Origin: UBA4615 sp046046245
Lineage (GTDB): Bacteria > Pseudomonadota > Gammaproteobacteria > Burkholderiales > Burkholderiaceae_E
Direction: 5' to 3'
DNA length: 54,465 nucleotides
Assembly: GCA_046046245.1 (NCBI GenBank)
Contig: JBJOKE010000076.1
Location: forward strand, 1 to 54,465
Shown piece by piece: positions 42,262 through 51,172 of this stretch (positions within the stretch are counted from its first letter, which is position 1; the number at the start of each line of letters is the position of its first letter). The notes beneath the pieces are model-generated. The model made no database searches and was not told where the DNA came from. It saw only the letters and a program-made list of their open reading frames with translations. A program made the translations under genes and the position numbers.

Positions 42262-43113
42262 ATGTCCGCCCGCCTGATCGACGGCAACGCGCTTGCCCGC
42301 TCCATCCGCGAAGACGTGGCTCGCCGCGTCGCCGCCCTCGCCGCCCGCGGCCTGCGGCCCGGCCTCGCCGTGGTGCTCGTGGGCGACGATGCCGCCTCGG
42401 CCGTCTACGTGCGCAACAAGGTCAGGGACTGCGAGGAGGTCGGCATCGCGTCGACGCTCGACCGCCTGCCCGCGGACACCACCGAGGCCGCGCTGCTCGC
42501 GCGCATCGGGCAGCTGAACGCCGACCCGGCGGTGCACGGGATCCTCGTGCAGCTGCCGCTGCCGAAGCACATCGACGAGCACCGGGTCATCGAGGCGATC
42601 TCCCCCTCGAAGGACGCCGACGGCTTCCACGTCAGCAACGTCGGGCAGCTCGTGATCGGCGCCCCGCTCTTCCGGCCGTGTACGCCCTACGGCGTGATGA
42701 AGATGCTCGAGCACGCCGGCACGCGGCTCGACGGCGCGGAAGCCGTGGTCATCGGGCGCAGCAACATCGTCGGCAAGCCGCAGGCGCTGATGCTGCTCGC
42801 CGCCGGCGCGACGGTCACGGTCTGCCACAGCCGCACGCGCGACCTCGCCGCCCACGTCCGGCGCGCGGACGTCGTCGTGGCCGCGGTCGGCAAGGTGAAC
42901 CTGGTCACCGCCGACATGGTCAAGCCGGGCGCGACGGTCATCGACGTCGGCATGAACCGCGGCGCGGACGGCCGGCTCTGCGGCGACGTGGACTTCGCGG
43001 CCGTGCGCGAAGTGGCCGGCGCGATCACGCCGGTACCCGGCGGCGTCGGCCCGATGACGCGGGCCATGCTGCTGGTCAACACCCTCGAGGCGGCGGAGCG
43101 GGCCGCCGGCTGA
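42262..43113 (+). CDS. folD: bifunctional methylenetetrahydrofolate dehydrogenase/cyclohydrolase
   Basis: Cytoplasmic one-carbon enzyme interconverting 5,10-methylene- and 10-formyl-tetrahydrofolate. The 283-residue product has YVRNKVRDCEEVGI with the catalytic Lys, VQLPLPKHIDEHRVIEAI, SPSKDADGFH and the NADP-binding GRSNIVGKPQAL, then PVPGGVGPMTRAML. Start is ATG at 42262, 71 bases from the divergent TAXI start. It precedes prlC on the same strand. Confidence 0.97.
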   Translation: MSARLIDGNALARSIREDVARRVAALAARGLRPGLAVVLVGDDAASAVYVRNKVRDCEEVGIASTLDRLPADTTEAALLARIGQLNADPAVHGILVQLPLPKHIDEHRVIEAISPSKDADGFHVSNVGQLVIGAPLFRPCTPYGVMKMLEHAGTRLDGAEAVVIGRSNIVGKPQALMLLAAGATVTVCHSRTRDLAAHVRRADVVVAAVGKVNLVTADMVKPGATVIDVGMNRGADGRLCGDVDFAAVREVAGAITPVPGGVGPMTRAMLLVNTLEAAERAAG

Positions 43114-43160
43114 CCGGTCGTCGGCCCCGGCGCCCGGCTCCGTCAGGGCCGCCGCGCCGC

Positions 43161-43201
43161 AGCGACCGCATCGGGCGACAATGTCGCCAGCGACCGCATC
43201 G
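43161..43201. promoter_or_regulatory. palindrome flanked by direct repeats upstream of prlC
   Basis: AGCGACCGCATCG (43161-43173), then the palindrome GGCGACA-A-TGTCGCC (43174-43188), then AGCGACCGCATCG again (43189-43201). It lies just upstream of the prlC ATG at 43219. A GACAAT hexamer sits inside the palindrome and could be a -10 under operator control. Confidence 0.5.
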
Positions 43202-43218
43202 TCCTTGCACCCCACGCC

Positions 43219-45297
43219 ATGACCGACACCACCCGCCCCGACGCCGCCAACCCGCTGCTCGACTTCTCCGGCCTGCCCCGCTTCGCGGCGTTCGAGCCCG
43301 GACAGGTCACGCCCGCGCTCGACGCGCTGCTCGCCGAATCGCGGGCGGCGCTCGCGCACGCCGAGCAGCCCGGCACGCCGCCGACCTGGGCCGAGTTCGT
43401 CGCGCCGATGGAGGAGGCGACCGAGCGCCTCGGCCGCGCCTGGGGCGTGATCGCGCACCTGAACTCGGTCGCCGACACGCCTGAACTGCGCGCGGTCCAC
43501 AACGAGAACCTGCCGCGCGTGACCGAGTTCTGGACCGCGCTCGGGCAGAACGCGGCGCTGTTCGACAAGTACAGGGCGCTGCTCGCCTCGCCCGAGTACG
43601 CGACGCTCACGCCCGCCCGCCAGCGCATCGTCGACCACGCGATCCGCGGCTTCCGCCTGGGCGGCGCCGAGCTGGTGTCGCCCGCGCGCGAGCGCTTCGC
43701 CGAGATCCAGGAACGCTCGGCCGCGCTCGCGCAGAAGTTCGGCGAGAACGTGCTCGACGCGACCAAGGCCTTCACGCTCGACCTGACCGACGAGAGGCGG
43801 CTCGACGGCCTGCCCGATGACGCGAAGGCCGCGGCCCGCCAGGAGGCCGAGCGCGCCGGCGTCGCGGGCTGGCGCTTCACGCTGCAGTTTCCCTCGTATT
43901 TCCCGGTCATGCAGTACGCGCACGATCGCGCACTGCGCGAGACGCTCTACCGCGCCTACGTGACGCGCGCCTCCGAGCTGGGCGCCGACGCGACGCTCGA
44001 CAACGGCCCGATCATCGACGAGACGCTGGCGCTGCGCGCGGAAGAGGCCCGCCTCCTCGGCTACCCGAGCTTCGCGGACGTCTCGCTCGTCACGAAGATG
44101 GCCGACTCGCCGCAGCAGGTGATCGCCTTCCTGCGCGATCTCGCCGACCGTGCGAAGCCCTCCGCACACCGCGACATGGCCGAGCTGCGCACGTTCGCGA
44201 AGGACACGCTCGGCCTCGAGCCGCTGCAGGCCTGGGACGTCGCGTTCGCGAGCGAGCGGCTGAAGGAAGCGCGCTACGCGTTCTCGGACAACGAGGTCAA
44301 GCAGTACTTCCAGCTGCCGCGCGTCCTCGACGGCCTGTTCGGCCTGATCGAGCGGCTGTTCGACGTGAAGCTCTCGCCCGAGCCCGCCGAGACCTGGCAC
44401 CCCGACGTGCGCTTCTTCCGCATCGAGCGGGCGGGCGCCCTGATCGGCCAGTTCTACCTCGACATGTACGCGCGCCCGAGCAAGCGACCGGGCGCGTGGA
44501 TGAACGACGCGCGCGGTCGCAAGCGCGTGTCGAACGGCGCGACGCAGACGCCCGTGGCCTACCTGGTCTGCAACGTGCAGGCGCCGGTCGGCGAGCGGCC
44601 CGCGCTGCTCACGCACGACGACGTGATCACGCTGTTCCACGAGTTCGGCCACGGGCTGCACCACATGCTGACGCGCGTCGACGACCTGTCGGTCTCGGGC
44701 ATCTCGGGCGTCGAGTGGGACGCGGTCGAGCTGCCCAGCCAGTTCATGGAGAACTTCTGCTGGGAGTGGGACATCGTCGCGGCGATGACCGCGCACGTCG
44801 AGACCGGCGCGCCGCTGCCGCGCGCGCTGTTCGACCGGATGCTCGCGGCGAAGAACTTCCAGAGCGGCCTGCAGACGCTGCGGCAGGTGGAGTTCGCGCT
44901 GTTCGACATGCGGCTGCACGCCGAAGCCGGCGGCGCCGAAGCGCGCGGGGTGCAGGCGCTGCTCGACGAGGTCCGCGACGAGGTGGCGGTCATGGTGCCG
45001 CCGGCGTTCAACCGGTTCCAGAACAGCTTCTCGCACATCTTCGCGGGCGGCTACGCGGCGGGCTACTACAGCTACAAGTGGGCCGAGGTGCTGTCGGCCG
45101 ACTGCTACGCGGCCTTCGAGGAGGAGGGCGTGTTCAACGCGGACACCGGCCGGCGCTTCCTGGACGAGATCCTGTCGGTGGGCGGCAGCCGACCGGCCAT
45201 CGACTCGTTCCGGGCGTTCAGAGGTCGGGACCCCAGCATCGACGCGCTGCTCCGCCACAATGGGATGGTCCAGGAGACCTCCCATGCGGACGCCTGA
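43219..45297 (+). CDS. prlC: oligopeptidase A
   Basis: A 692-residue zinc metallopeptidase of the M3 family that degrades short peptides, including signal peptides, in the cytoplasm. The zinc motif is HEFGH (residues 474-478), inside LFHEFGHGLHHML, with the third ligand in the downstream SGVEWDAVELPSQFMENFCWE. Length fits PrlC/OpdA. The 3' end overlaps the start of the next gene by 14 bases. Confidence 0.96.
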   Translation: MTDTTRPDAANPLLDFSGLPRFAAFEPGQVTPALDALLAESRAALAHAEQPGTPPTWAEFVAPMEEATERLGRAWGVIAHLNSVADTPELRAVHNENLPRVTEFWTALGQNAALFDKYRALLASPEYATLTPARQRIVDHAIRGFRLGGAELVSPARERFAEIQERSAALAQKFGENVLDATKAFTLDLTDERRLDGLPDDAKAAARQEAERAGVAGWRFTLQFPSYFPVMQYAHDRALRETLYRAYVTRASELGADATLDNGPIIDETLALRAEEARLLGYPSFADVSLVTKMADSPQQVIAFLRDLADRAKPSAHRDMAELRTFAKDTLGLEPLQAWDVAFASERLKEARYAFSDNEVKQYFQLPRVLDGLFGLIERLFDVKLSPEPAETWHPDVRFFRIERAGALIGQFYLDMYARPSKRPGAWMNDARGRKRVSNGATQTPVAYLVCNVQAPVGERPALLTHDDVITLFHEFGHGLHHMLTRVDDLSVSGISGVEWDAVELPSQFMENFCWEWDIVAAMTAHVETGAPLPRALFDRMLAAKNFQSGLQTLRQVEFALFDMRLHAEAGGAEARGVQALLDEVRDEVAVMVPPAFNRFQNSFSHIFAGGYAAGYYSYKWAEVLSADCYAAFEEEGVFNADTGRRFLDEILSVGGSRPAIDSFRAFRGRDPSIDALLRHNGMVQETSHADA

Positions 45298-45943
45298 GCT
45301 CGCCCTCGCCTTCTCCGTTGCGCTCTGCGCCCTGGCCGCCGACCCGGCGGCCGCGCAGTACAAGTGGATCGCGCCCAACGGCGCGGTCACCTACAGCGAT
45401 CAGCCGCCGCCGCCCGGCATGAGCGGTCACGTGCTGGGAACGTCCCTGTCCGCTCGCGCCGACGACGCCGGCATGCCGGCGGCCCTGCGCGACGCGGCCT
45501 CGAAGTACCCGGTGACCCTGTACACCACCGCGGAGTGCACGCCCTGCCAGGATGCGCGCACCCACCTGTCGAAACGCGGCGTGCCGTTCTCGGAGAAGAC
45601 GGTGGCGACGACCAAGGACGCGGAGCAGTTCCGCAAGGCCGGTTTCGCCGAGAACAGCTTTCCGTCGCTGACGGTCGGACGCGAGCGCGCGCAGGGCTTC
45701 GAGGCCGACGGCTGGAACCGGCTGCTCGATGCGGCCGGCTATCCGAAGAACTCGCTGATGCCCGCGAGCTGGAAGCCCGCGCCGGCGCAGCCGATGGCGG
45801 CTGCGCCGAAGCCGGTCGACGCCGCCGGCACGGAACACGCCGACACGGCCGCCGATGCGAAGGCGAAGCCGCGCGCGCGGGCGCGCAACGAGTCCGACAC
45901 GCTGCCGCCCGCGCAGCGAGGGACCGGGGCGATCCGCTTCTGA
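45284..45943 (+). CDS. DUF4124 domain-glutaredoxin domain protein, periplasmic
   Basis: A 219-residue secreted protein. A signal peptide ends near Ala24. Next is a DUF4124 segment (YKWIAPNGAVTYSDQPPPPG), then a glutaredoxin-like domain (VTLYTTAECTPCQDARTHL, Cys85 and Cys88; the SFPSLTVG cis-Pro), then a Pro/Ala/Lys-rich tail. It overlaps the 3' end of prlC; GGAGA precedes the ATG. Probably a thiol-disulfide protein of the periplasm. Confidence 0.9.
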   Translation: MRTPELALAFSVALCALAADPAAAQYKWIAPNGAVTYSDQPPPPGMSGHVLGTSLSARADDAGMPAALRDAASKYPVTLYTTAECTPCQDARTHLSKRGVPFSEKTVATTKDAEQFRKAGFAENSFPSLTVGRERAQGFEADGWNRLLDAAGYPKNSLMPASWKPAPAQPMAAAPKPVDAAGTEHADTAADAKAKPRARARNESDTLPPAQRGTGAIRF

Positions 45944-46088
45944 CCCGCGTCGGCGGCGCCTGGTCGCCGCGGCGCCCCACTGACACGCGCACCGGATCGA
46001 TGCCCCGGCGCGCCGCTCCGGCTCGCGGCGGACGTGCGCGCGCGCGGAGTAAGCTCGCGGCCGCGCGCACGGTGCGCGGGAGACGACG

Positions 46089-46862
46089 ATGAAGTGGCTG
46101 CGCTGCCGCGAAGGCGGCACCGAGACCTGGGCGATCCTCGACGGCGACGACGTGCTGCCGGTCGACGGCTCGCCGTTCGATGGACACGCACCGACCGGCC
46201 GCCGCGTGCCGCTCGCGGCGGTGGTCCTGCTGCCGCCGGCGCAGCCGACGAAGATGCTCGCCCTCTGGAACAACTTCGCCGCGGCGGCTGCGAAGAACGG
46301 CTGGACACGTCCCGCCGAGCCCCTGTGGTTCCTGAAGGCGGGCAGCAGCCTCGCGGGTCCCGGCGATGCGATCCCCGCGCCTCCGGAGGGCACCGGTCGC
46401 GTCGCCTACGAGGGCGAGCTCGCGATCGTGATCGGCCGCCGCGCACGCCGCATCGCGGCCGAGGACGCCGCCGCGCACGTGCTGGGCTACACCTGCGCCA
46501 ACGACGTCACCGCGATCGAGCTGCTGAACCGCGATCCGTCGTTCCCGCAGTGGAGCCGCGCGAAGGGCTTCGACGGCTTCGGCGCGATCGGCCCGGTGAT
46601 CGAGACCGACTTCGACCCGGCGGCGGCGAGCGTGCGCACCACGATCGACGGCCGCGAGCGCCAGAACTACCCGCTCTCGGACATGTTCGTGCCGCCGCTG
46701 GCGCTGGTCGCGCGCCTGTCGCACGACGTGACGCTCGAGCCGGGCGACGTGATCCTCTGCGGTACCTCGGTCGGCGTGCTGCCGATGAAGCCGGGCGCGC
46801 GCGTGGAGGTGTCGATCGACGGGATCGGGACGCTGTCGAACGTCTACTCCCCCGCGGGCTGA
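46089..46862 (+). CDS. fumarylacetoacetate hydrolase family protein
   Basis: A 257-residue FAH-fold enzyme. It has WFLKAGSSLAGPGDAIPAP, the metal-ligand Glu motif AYEGELAIVIGR, and the downstream GYTCANDVTAIE and CGTSVGVLP segments. Proteins of this size usually act on 2-oxo acids or as ureidoglycolate/acylpyruvate hydrolases. GGGAGACG precedes the ATG and a TAAGCT hexamer lies at 46048. Stand-alone; convergent with the ketopantoate-reductase-family gene. Confidence 0.9.
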   Translation: MKWLRCREGGTETWAILDGDDVLPVDGSPFDGHAPTGRRVPLAAVVLLPPAQPTKMLALWNNFAAAAAKNGWTRPAEPLWFLKAGSSLAGPGDAIPAPPEGTGRVAYEGELAIVIGRRARRIAAEDAAAHVLGYTCANDVTAIELLNRDPSFPQWSRAKGFDGFGAIGPVIETDFDPAAASVRTTIDGRERQNYPLSDMFVPPLALVARLSHDVTLEPGDVILCGTSVGVLPMKPGARVEVSIDGIGTLSNVYSPAG

Positions 46863-46879
46863 GCGACGGGGGGGGCCGC

Positions 46880-46904
46880 GGGGCGCGCGAACGGCCCGCG
46901 CCCC
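46880..46904. terminator. hairpin between convergent genes
   Basis: GGGGCGCG pairs with CGCGCCCC across a 9-base loop, midway between the stops of the FAH-family gene and the ketopantoate-reductase-family gene. A perfect 8-bp stem, so the best bidirectional terminator candidate here. Confidence 0.5.
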
Positions 46905-46914
46905 GGTCGGCGAC

Positions 46915-47922
46915 TCAGGCGGCCTGCACCGCCAGCCGCCCCTTCTGCGCGGCGAGCGTGCGGTTCAGCAGGCTCGCCATGGCGTGGACCGCCTCGATGG
47001 TCGGCACCGGCTTGCCGGTGATGCGGCCGAGCTCCACCACCGACCCCACCAGCGCCTCGAGCTCGAGCGCACGGCCGTGCTCCACGTCCTGCAGCATCGA
47101 GGTCTTGTGCGCGCCCACCGACTCCGCGCCGGCGATCCGCTTGTCGATCGAGATCTTGAACTCGACGCCGAGCGCCTCGCCGACCGCCTGCGCCTCGGCC
47201 ATCATCGAGGCCGCGAGCGCGCGCGTCGGCGCGAAGCGACAGATGTCCTCGAGCGTGGCATGGGTCAGCGCCGAGATCGGGTTGAAGCACAGGTTGCCCC
47301 AGAGCTTGACCCAGATCTCGCTGCGGATGTCCTTCGACACCGGTGCCTTGAAGCCGGCCGCGATCATCGCCTTCGACAGCGCGTCGATCCGCTCGGAGCG
47401 CTGGCCGTCGAGCTCGCCGAGCGTGAACCGGTTGCCCTCGATGACCCTGATCACGCCGGGCGCGACCAGCTCCGAGGCCGGATAGACGACCGAGCCGATG
47501 ATCCGCTCGGGCTCGATCTGCGCGGCGATGCGCCCGCCCGGATCGACGCTCTCCAGCACGCGGCCCTCCCACGGACCGGCGAGCTTGTGGAAGTACCACC
47601 AGGGCACGCCGTTGATCAGCGTCACCACCATCGTCGACGGCCCGAAGAGCCCGCGCATCGCCGGCAGCAGGTCGATCACCTGGTGCGCCTTCACCGCGAG
47701 CAGCACCACGTCCTGCGGACCGGCGTCGGCGGGTACCTGCACCGCCCGGACGTCCTTCGCATGCTGCTCGCTGCCGTCCTCGAGGACCAGCTTCAGCCCG
47801 TTCGCCGAGATGGCCTCGAGGTTGCGGTTGCGGGCGACGACGACGACCTCCTCGCCCGCGAGCGAGAGCTTCGCGCCGAGGTAGCCGCCGATGGCACCCG
47901 CGCCGACCACTGCGATCTTCAA
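46915..47922 (-). CDS. ketopantoate reductase family oxidoreductase
   Basis: A 335-residue NADP(H)-dependent enzyme of the PanE/ApbA family. The Rossmann motif VVGAGAIGGYLGAKLS is at the start, AVKAHQ and LINGVPWWYFHKL follow, and the C-terminal half has the Lys and Glu positions of the family. Start is TTG at 47922, with GGGAGG 6 bases upstream; it overlaps the tctA stop (TTGA). The tie to TctABC suggests action on a 2-oxo acid taken up by that system rather than pantothenate synthesis; this is inference. Confidence 0.88.
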   Translation of the reverse strand: MKIAVVGAGAIGGYLGAKLSLAGEEVVVVARNRNLEAISANGLKLVLEDGSEQHAKDVRAVQVPADAGPQDVVLLAVKAHQVIDLLPAMRGLFGPSTMVVTLINGVPWWYFHKLAGPWEGRVLESVDPGGRIAAQIEPERIIGSVVYPASELVAPGVIRVIEGNRFTLGELDGQRSERIDALSKAMIAAGFKAPVSKDIRSEIWVKLWGNLCFNPISALTHATLEDICRFAPTRALAASMMAEAQAVGEALGVEFKISIDKRIAGAESVGAHKTSMLQDVEHGRALELEALVGSVVELGRITGKPVPTIEAVHAMASLLNRTLAAQKGRLAVQAA

Positions 47923-49445
47923 CGCTGTCCTCCCAGTCCGACGGAACCGGCCGCCGGCCCCGCCATCATCGCCTTCACGCGGCCCACCAGCGGCCAGACC
48001 AGCATCGTCAGGGCCAGCGTCGTCAGCGTCCCGACCAGCGGGTTCGCGAAGAAGATCGACAGGCTGCCCTCCGACAGCAGCATCGACTGCCGGAAGCTCG
48101 CCTCGGCCATGTCGCCGAGCACCAGCGCGAGCACCAGCGGCGCGAGAGGATACTTCAGCTTCTTGAACAGGTAGCCGACGACGCCGAAGACCACCATCAG
48201 CACCACGTCGAACATCGAGCTGTGGACGGTGTAGGCGCCGATCGCGCAGATCACGATGATCACCGGCGCGATCACCGCGAACGGAATCCGCAGGATCGCG
48301 GCCCACCACGGCACGGTGGTCAGCACGACGATCAGGCCGACGAGGTTGCCGAGGTACATCGAGGCGATCAGGCCCCAGACGAAGTCCTTCTGCTCGACGA
48401 AGAGCATCGGGCCGGGCTGCAGGCCCCAGATCAGCAGGCCGCCGAGCAGCACCGCGGCGGTGGGCGAGCCGGGAATGCCGAGCGTCAGCATCGGCAGCAG
48501 CGCCGAGGTGCCGGCCGCGTGCGCCGCGGTCTCGGGCGCGACCACGCCCTCGATGCGGCCCTTGCCGAACTCGTCGGGCTGCTTGGACATCCGCCGTGCC
48601 ATGCCGTAGCTCATGAACGACGCGGGCGTCGCGCCGCCGGGCGTGATGCCCATCCAGCAGCCGATCGCGGTCGAGCGCAGGAAGAGGCGCCAGTGCCTGA
48701 AGAGCTCCGCCCAGGTCTGCAGCACGACCTTCGTGCTGATCTTGGCGCTCTTGCCCTTGAAGGCCAGCCCCTCCTCCATGGTCAGCAGGATCTCGCCGAT
48801 GCCGAACAGGCCGATCACCGCGATCAGGAAGTCGAAGCCCTTCAGCAGCTCGGGCACGCCGTAGGTCATCCGCAGCTGGCCGGTGACCGAATCCATGCCG
48901 ACCGCCGCCAGCGCGAAGCCGAGCATCATCGCGGCCAGCGTCTTCGCCGGCGGCTCCTTGCTCATGCCCACGAAGCTGCAGAAGGTCAGCAGCTGCACCG
49001 CGAAGAACTCGGCCGGCCCGAACTTGAGCGCGAACTTCGCCAGCAGCGGCGCGGTGAAGGTGATCAGCAGCACGGCGAAGAGCGCGCCCACGAAGGACGA
49101 GGTGAAGGCCGCGGTGAGCGCCTGTGCTGCCCGGCCCTGCTGCGCCATCGGATGCCCGTCGAAGGTCGTCGCGACCGACCAGGGCTCGCCGGGGATGTTG
49201 AACAGGATCGAGGTGATCGCCCCGCCGAACAGCGCGCCCCAGTAGATGCACGACAGCATGATGATCGCCGACGTGGGGCTCATCGAGAACGTCAGCGGCA
49301 GCAGGATCGCGACGCCGTTGGCGCCGCCGAGCCCGGGCAGCACGCCGATCAGCACGCCCAGCACGATGCCGATCACCATGAAGCCGAGGTTCGGCAGCGT
49401 CAGCGCCACCGAGAAGCCGTGTCCGAGGTCGAGCAGTTCCTGCAT
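47919..49445 (-). CDS. tctA: tripartite tricarboxylate transporter, large membrane subunit TctA
   Basis: A 508-residue permease with 11-12 helices. The opening LGVLIGVLPGLGGANGVAILLPLTFSM and the later TPGGATPASFMSYGMA segment and LPMLTLGIPGSPTAAVLLGGLLIWGLQPGP motif are diagnostic of TctA. It is encoded 13 bases after tctB and overlaps the ketopantoate-reductase gene. With TctB and TctC it takes up a carboxylate driven by an ion gradient. Confidence 0.95.
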   Translation of the reverse strand: MQELLDLGHGFSVALTLPNLGFMVIGIVLGVLIGVLPGLGGANGVAILLPLTFSMSPTSAIIMLSCIYWGALFGGAITSILFNIPGEPWSVATTFDGHPMAQQGRAAQALTAAFTSSFVGALFAVLLITFTAPLLAKFALKFGPAEFFAVQLLTFCSFVGMSKEPPAKTLAAMMLGFALAAVGMDSVTGQLRMTYGVPELLKGFDFLIAVIGLFGIGEILLTMEEGLAFKGKSAKISTKVVLQTWAELFRHWRLFLRSTAIGCWMGITPGGATPASFMSYGMARRMSKQPDEFGKGRIEGVVAPETAAHAAGTSALLPMLTLGIPGSPTAAVLLGGLLIWGLQPGPMLFVEQKDFVWGLIASMYLGNLVGLIVVLTTVPWWAAILRIPFAVIAPVIIVICAIGAYTVHSSMFDVVLMVVFGVVGYLFKKLKYPLAPLVLALVLGDMAEASFRQSMLLSEGSLSIFFANPLVGTLTTLALTMLVWPLVGRVKAMMAGPAAGSVGLGGQR

Positions 49446-49458
49446 CGCGGTCTCCGGA

Positions 49459-49965
49459 TCAGAAGCCGAGCGCCGCCTCGAGCGGTCCCTTGGGGAGCGG
49501 CACGAGGAACCAGCGTTCGAAGACGAGGAAGGCGAGCAGCGGCACGCCGACGGACACCGCCGCGGTGAGCGGCAGGCGGTAGCGGCCATGGCGCAGCATG
49601 AACCAGGCGATCAGCGCGATCGACGCGAGGTACAGCCCCAGCACCGCGATCGCGGCCACGTAGATCACCACGGGCACCAGCATCTGCATCACCTGCACGA
49701 GCTGGGCGCGCTCGGCGAATTCGCCGCGCTCGCTGCCCCAGCGGCGCAGCTGCTTCACCAGGACCGAGCCGGCGCTCGCGGCGAGCAGCGTGCCCACGAT
49801 GAACGGGAACAGGCCCGACTTCGGACCGTCGTCGGCCCAGCCCACGCCGACCCGGAGGCTGTCGGTGATCACGGCCGCTGCGATCGCGAGCAGCAGCAGC
49901 GCGACCCCGACCTCGGGCCAGCGCACGCCGACGGTACCGTCGGCCTCACGGGGGGTTTCGTTCAT
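49459..49965 (-). CDS. tctB: tripartite tricarboxylate transporter, small membrane subunit TctB
   Basis: A 168-residue membrane protein with four helices. Sequence conservation in this family is low; WADDGPKSGLFPFIVGTLL is the recognisable family element, and position between tctC and tctA supports it. A hairpin and 92 bases separate it from tctC. Start is ATG at 49965 after AGAGG. Confidence 0.9.
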   Translation of the reverse strand: MNETPREADGTVGVRWPEVGVALLLLAIAAAVITDSLRVGVGWADDGPKSGLFPFIVGTLLAASAGSVLVKQLRRWGSERGEFAERAQLVQVMQMLVPVVIYVAAIAVLGLYLASIALIAWFMLRHGRYRLPLTAAVSVGVPLLAFLVFERWFLVPLPKGPLEAALGF

Positions 49966-50021
49966 GGCGAGCCTCTGTGCGGGCACGGGGGGCCCGGTCC
50001 TGCGAACCAAGGGGAGATGCG

Positions 50022-50047
50022 GCGGGGCCGGCGCACGCCTGCCCCGC
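50022..50047 (-). terminator. hairpin between tctC and tctB
   Basis: GCGGGGC pairs with GCCCCGC across a 12-base loop in the tctC-tctB gap. In binding-protein operons such stems often stabilise the upstream message or terminate part of the transcripts, giving more binding protein than permease. No T-tract. Confidence 0.45.
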
Positions 50048-50057
50048 GGAGATCACG

Positions 50058-51107
50058 TCACAGCGCGATGAAGCCGGCTTCCTTCATCAGCACGCGGTGA
50101 ACCTGCTCGTTCCGGCCGAGCCAGTCGAAGAACTCCTTGTCCTTCATCGTGGCCTGCTTGAACGCGCCCTTGTCCATGAACTCCTTCCATTCGGGGAGCT
50201 TGCGGACCTTGTCGAACAGCTGCTGGTAGTAGGCGACCTGCTCGGGCTTGACGCCCGGCGCCATGAAGATGCCGCGCAGCATCAGGTACTCGACGTCGAG
50301 GCCCTGCGACGCGCAGGTCGGCACGTCGTTCCACGACTGCGTGGCGGTCAGCTTGTCCTTGTACGGCATCCGCTCCTTGTCGAACACGCACAGCGGCCGC
50401 AGCTTGCCGGCGCGCCAGTGCGACTCGGCCTCGATCGGGTTGTTGACCGTGGCGTCGATGTGCTTGCCCACGAGCTGCACCGCCACGTCGCCGCCGCCCT
50501 TGAAGGGCACATAGGTCATCTTCTTGCCGCCGGCCGCCTTCTCCAGCATCACCGAGATGATCTGGTCTTCCTGCTTCGAGCCGGTCCCGCCCATCTTGAT
50601 GCTGTTCGGCGCACCCGACTTCAATGCCGCGAAGAAGGCCTTCGCGTCCTTGTGCGGCGACTCCTCGTTGACCCAGAGCACGAACTGGTCGAGCGCCAGC
50701 ATCGAGACGGGCGTCAGGTCGCGCCAGTTGAACGGCACGCCGGTGGCCAGCGGCGTGGTGAACAGGTTCGACAGGGTGATGACGATCTTGTGCGGATCGC
50801 CCTGCGCGCCCTTCATCGCCAGGAAGCCCTCGGCGCCGGCGCCGCCGGACTTGTTGACGACGACGATCGGCTGCTTCGACAGGTTGTGCTTCGCGACGAC
50901 GCCCTGCAGGAAGCGCGCCATCTGGTCCGCGCCGCCGCCGGTGCCCGCGGGCACGACGAACTCGATCGGCTTGGCGGGCTCCCAGCCCTGGGCGAAGGCC
51001 GCGACGGGCGCGGCGCTGAGGCAGGCGGCGGCCGAGACGGCGGCCGCGATGCGAAGGAACGGTCGGGTCATGGTCGTGCTCGTTCGTGTGGTTGGGTTGG
51101 ACAACAT
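50058..51107 (-). CDS. tctC: Bug-family tricarboxylate-binding protein TctC
   Basis: A 349-residue periplasmic receptor. A signal peptide ends at FAQ, and the mature part begins GWEPAKPIEFVVPAGTGGGADQMARFLQ; the family's GGAGAEGFLAMKGAQGDPHKIVI and VNNPIEAESHWRAGKL segments follow. ATG at 51107 is preferred because GGGGAG is just upstream; the ATG at 51071 is the alternative. It is somewhat longer than most Bug proteins, as are the gallate/vanillate-linked members. Ligand unknown. Confidence 0.92.
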   Translation of the reverse strand: MLSNPTTRTSTTMTRPFLRIAAAVSAAACLSAAPVAAFAQGWEPAKPIEFVVPAGTGGGADQMARFLQGVVAKHNLSKQPIVVVNKSGGAGAEGFLAMKGAQGDPHKIVITLSNLFTTPLATGVPFNWRDLTPVSMLALDQFVLWVNEESPHKDAKAFFAALKSGAPNSIKMGGTGSKQEDQIISVMLEKAAGGKKMTYVPFKGGGDVAVQLVGKHIDATVNNPIEAESHWRAGKLRPLCVFDKERMPYKDKLTATQSWNDVPTCASQGLDVEYLMLRGIFMAPGVKPEQVAYYQQLFDKVRKLPEWKEFMDKGAFKQATMKDKEFFDWLGRNEQVHRVLMKEAGFIAL

Positions 51108-51172
51108 CGTTCTCCCCTTTTCCCGCCTGCCTGAGCCGGGGCGCGTGGTCGCGCCTCCGGCGGCTCGCCCTC

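Noticed and set aside
42187..45390. A 1067-codon open frame on the minus strand opposite folD and prlC, and similar long antisense frames elsewhere (for example 26858-29143)
   Set aside because: They mirror well-identified genes on the other strand. Very GC-rich codons give few stops in antisense frames, and the translations are Arg/Ala/Gly/His/Asp-rich with no domain or ribosome-binding site.
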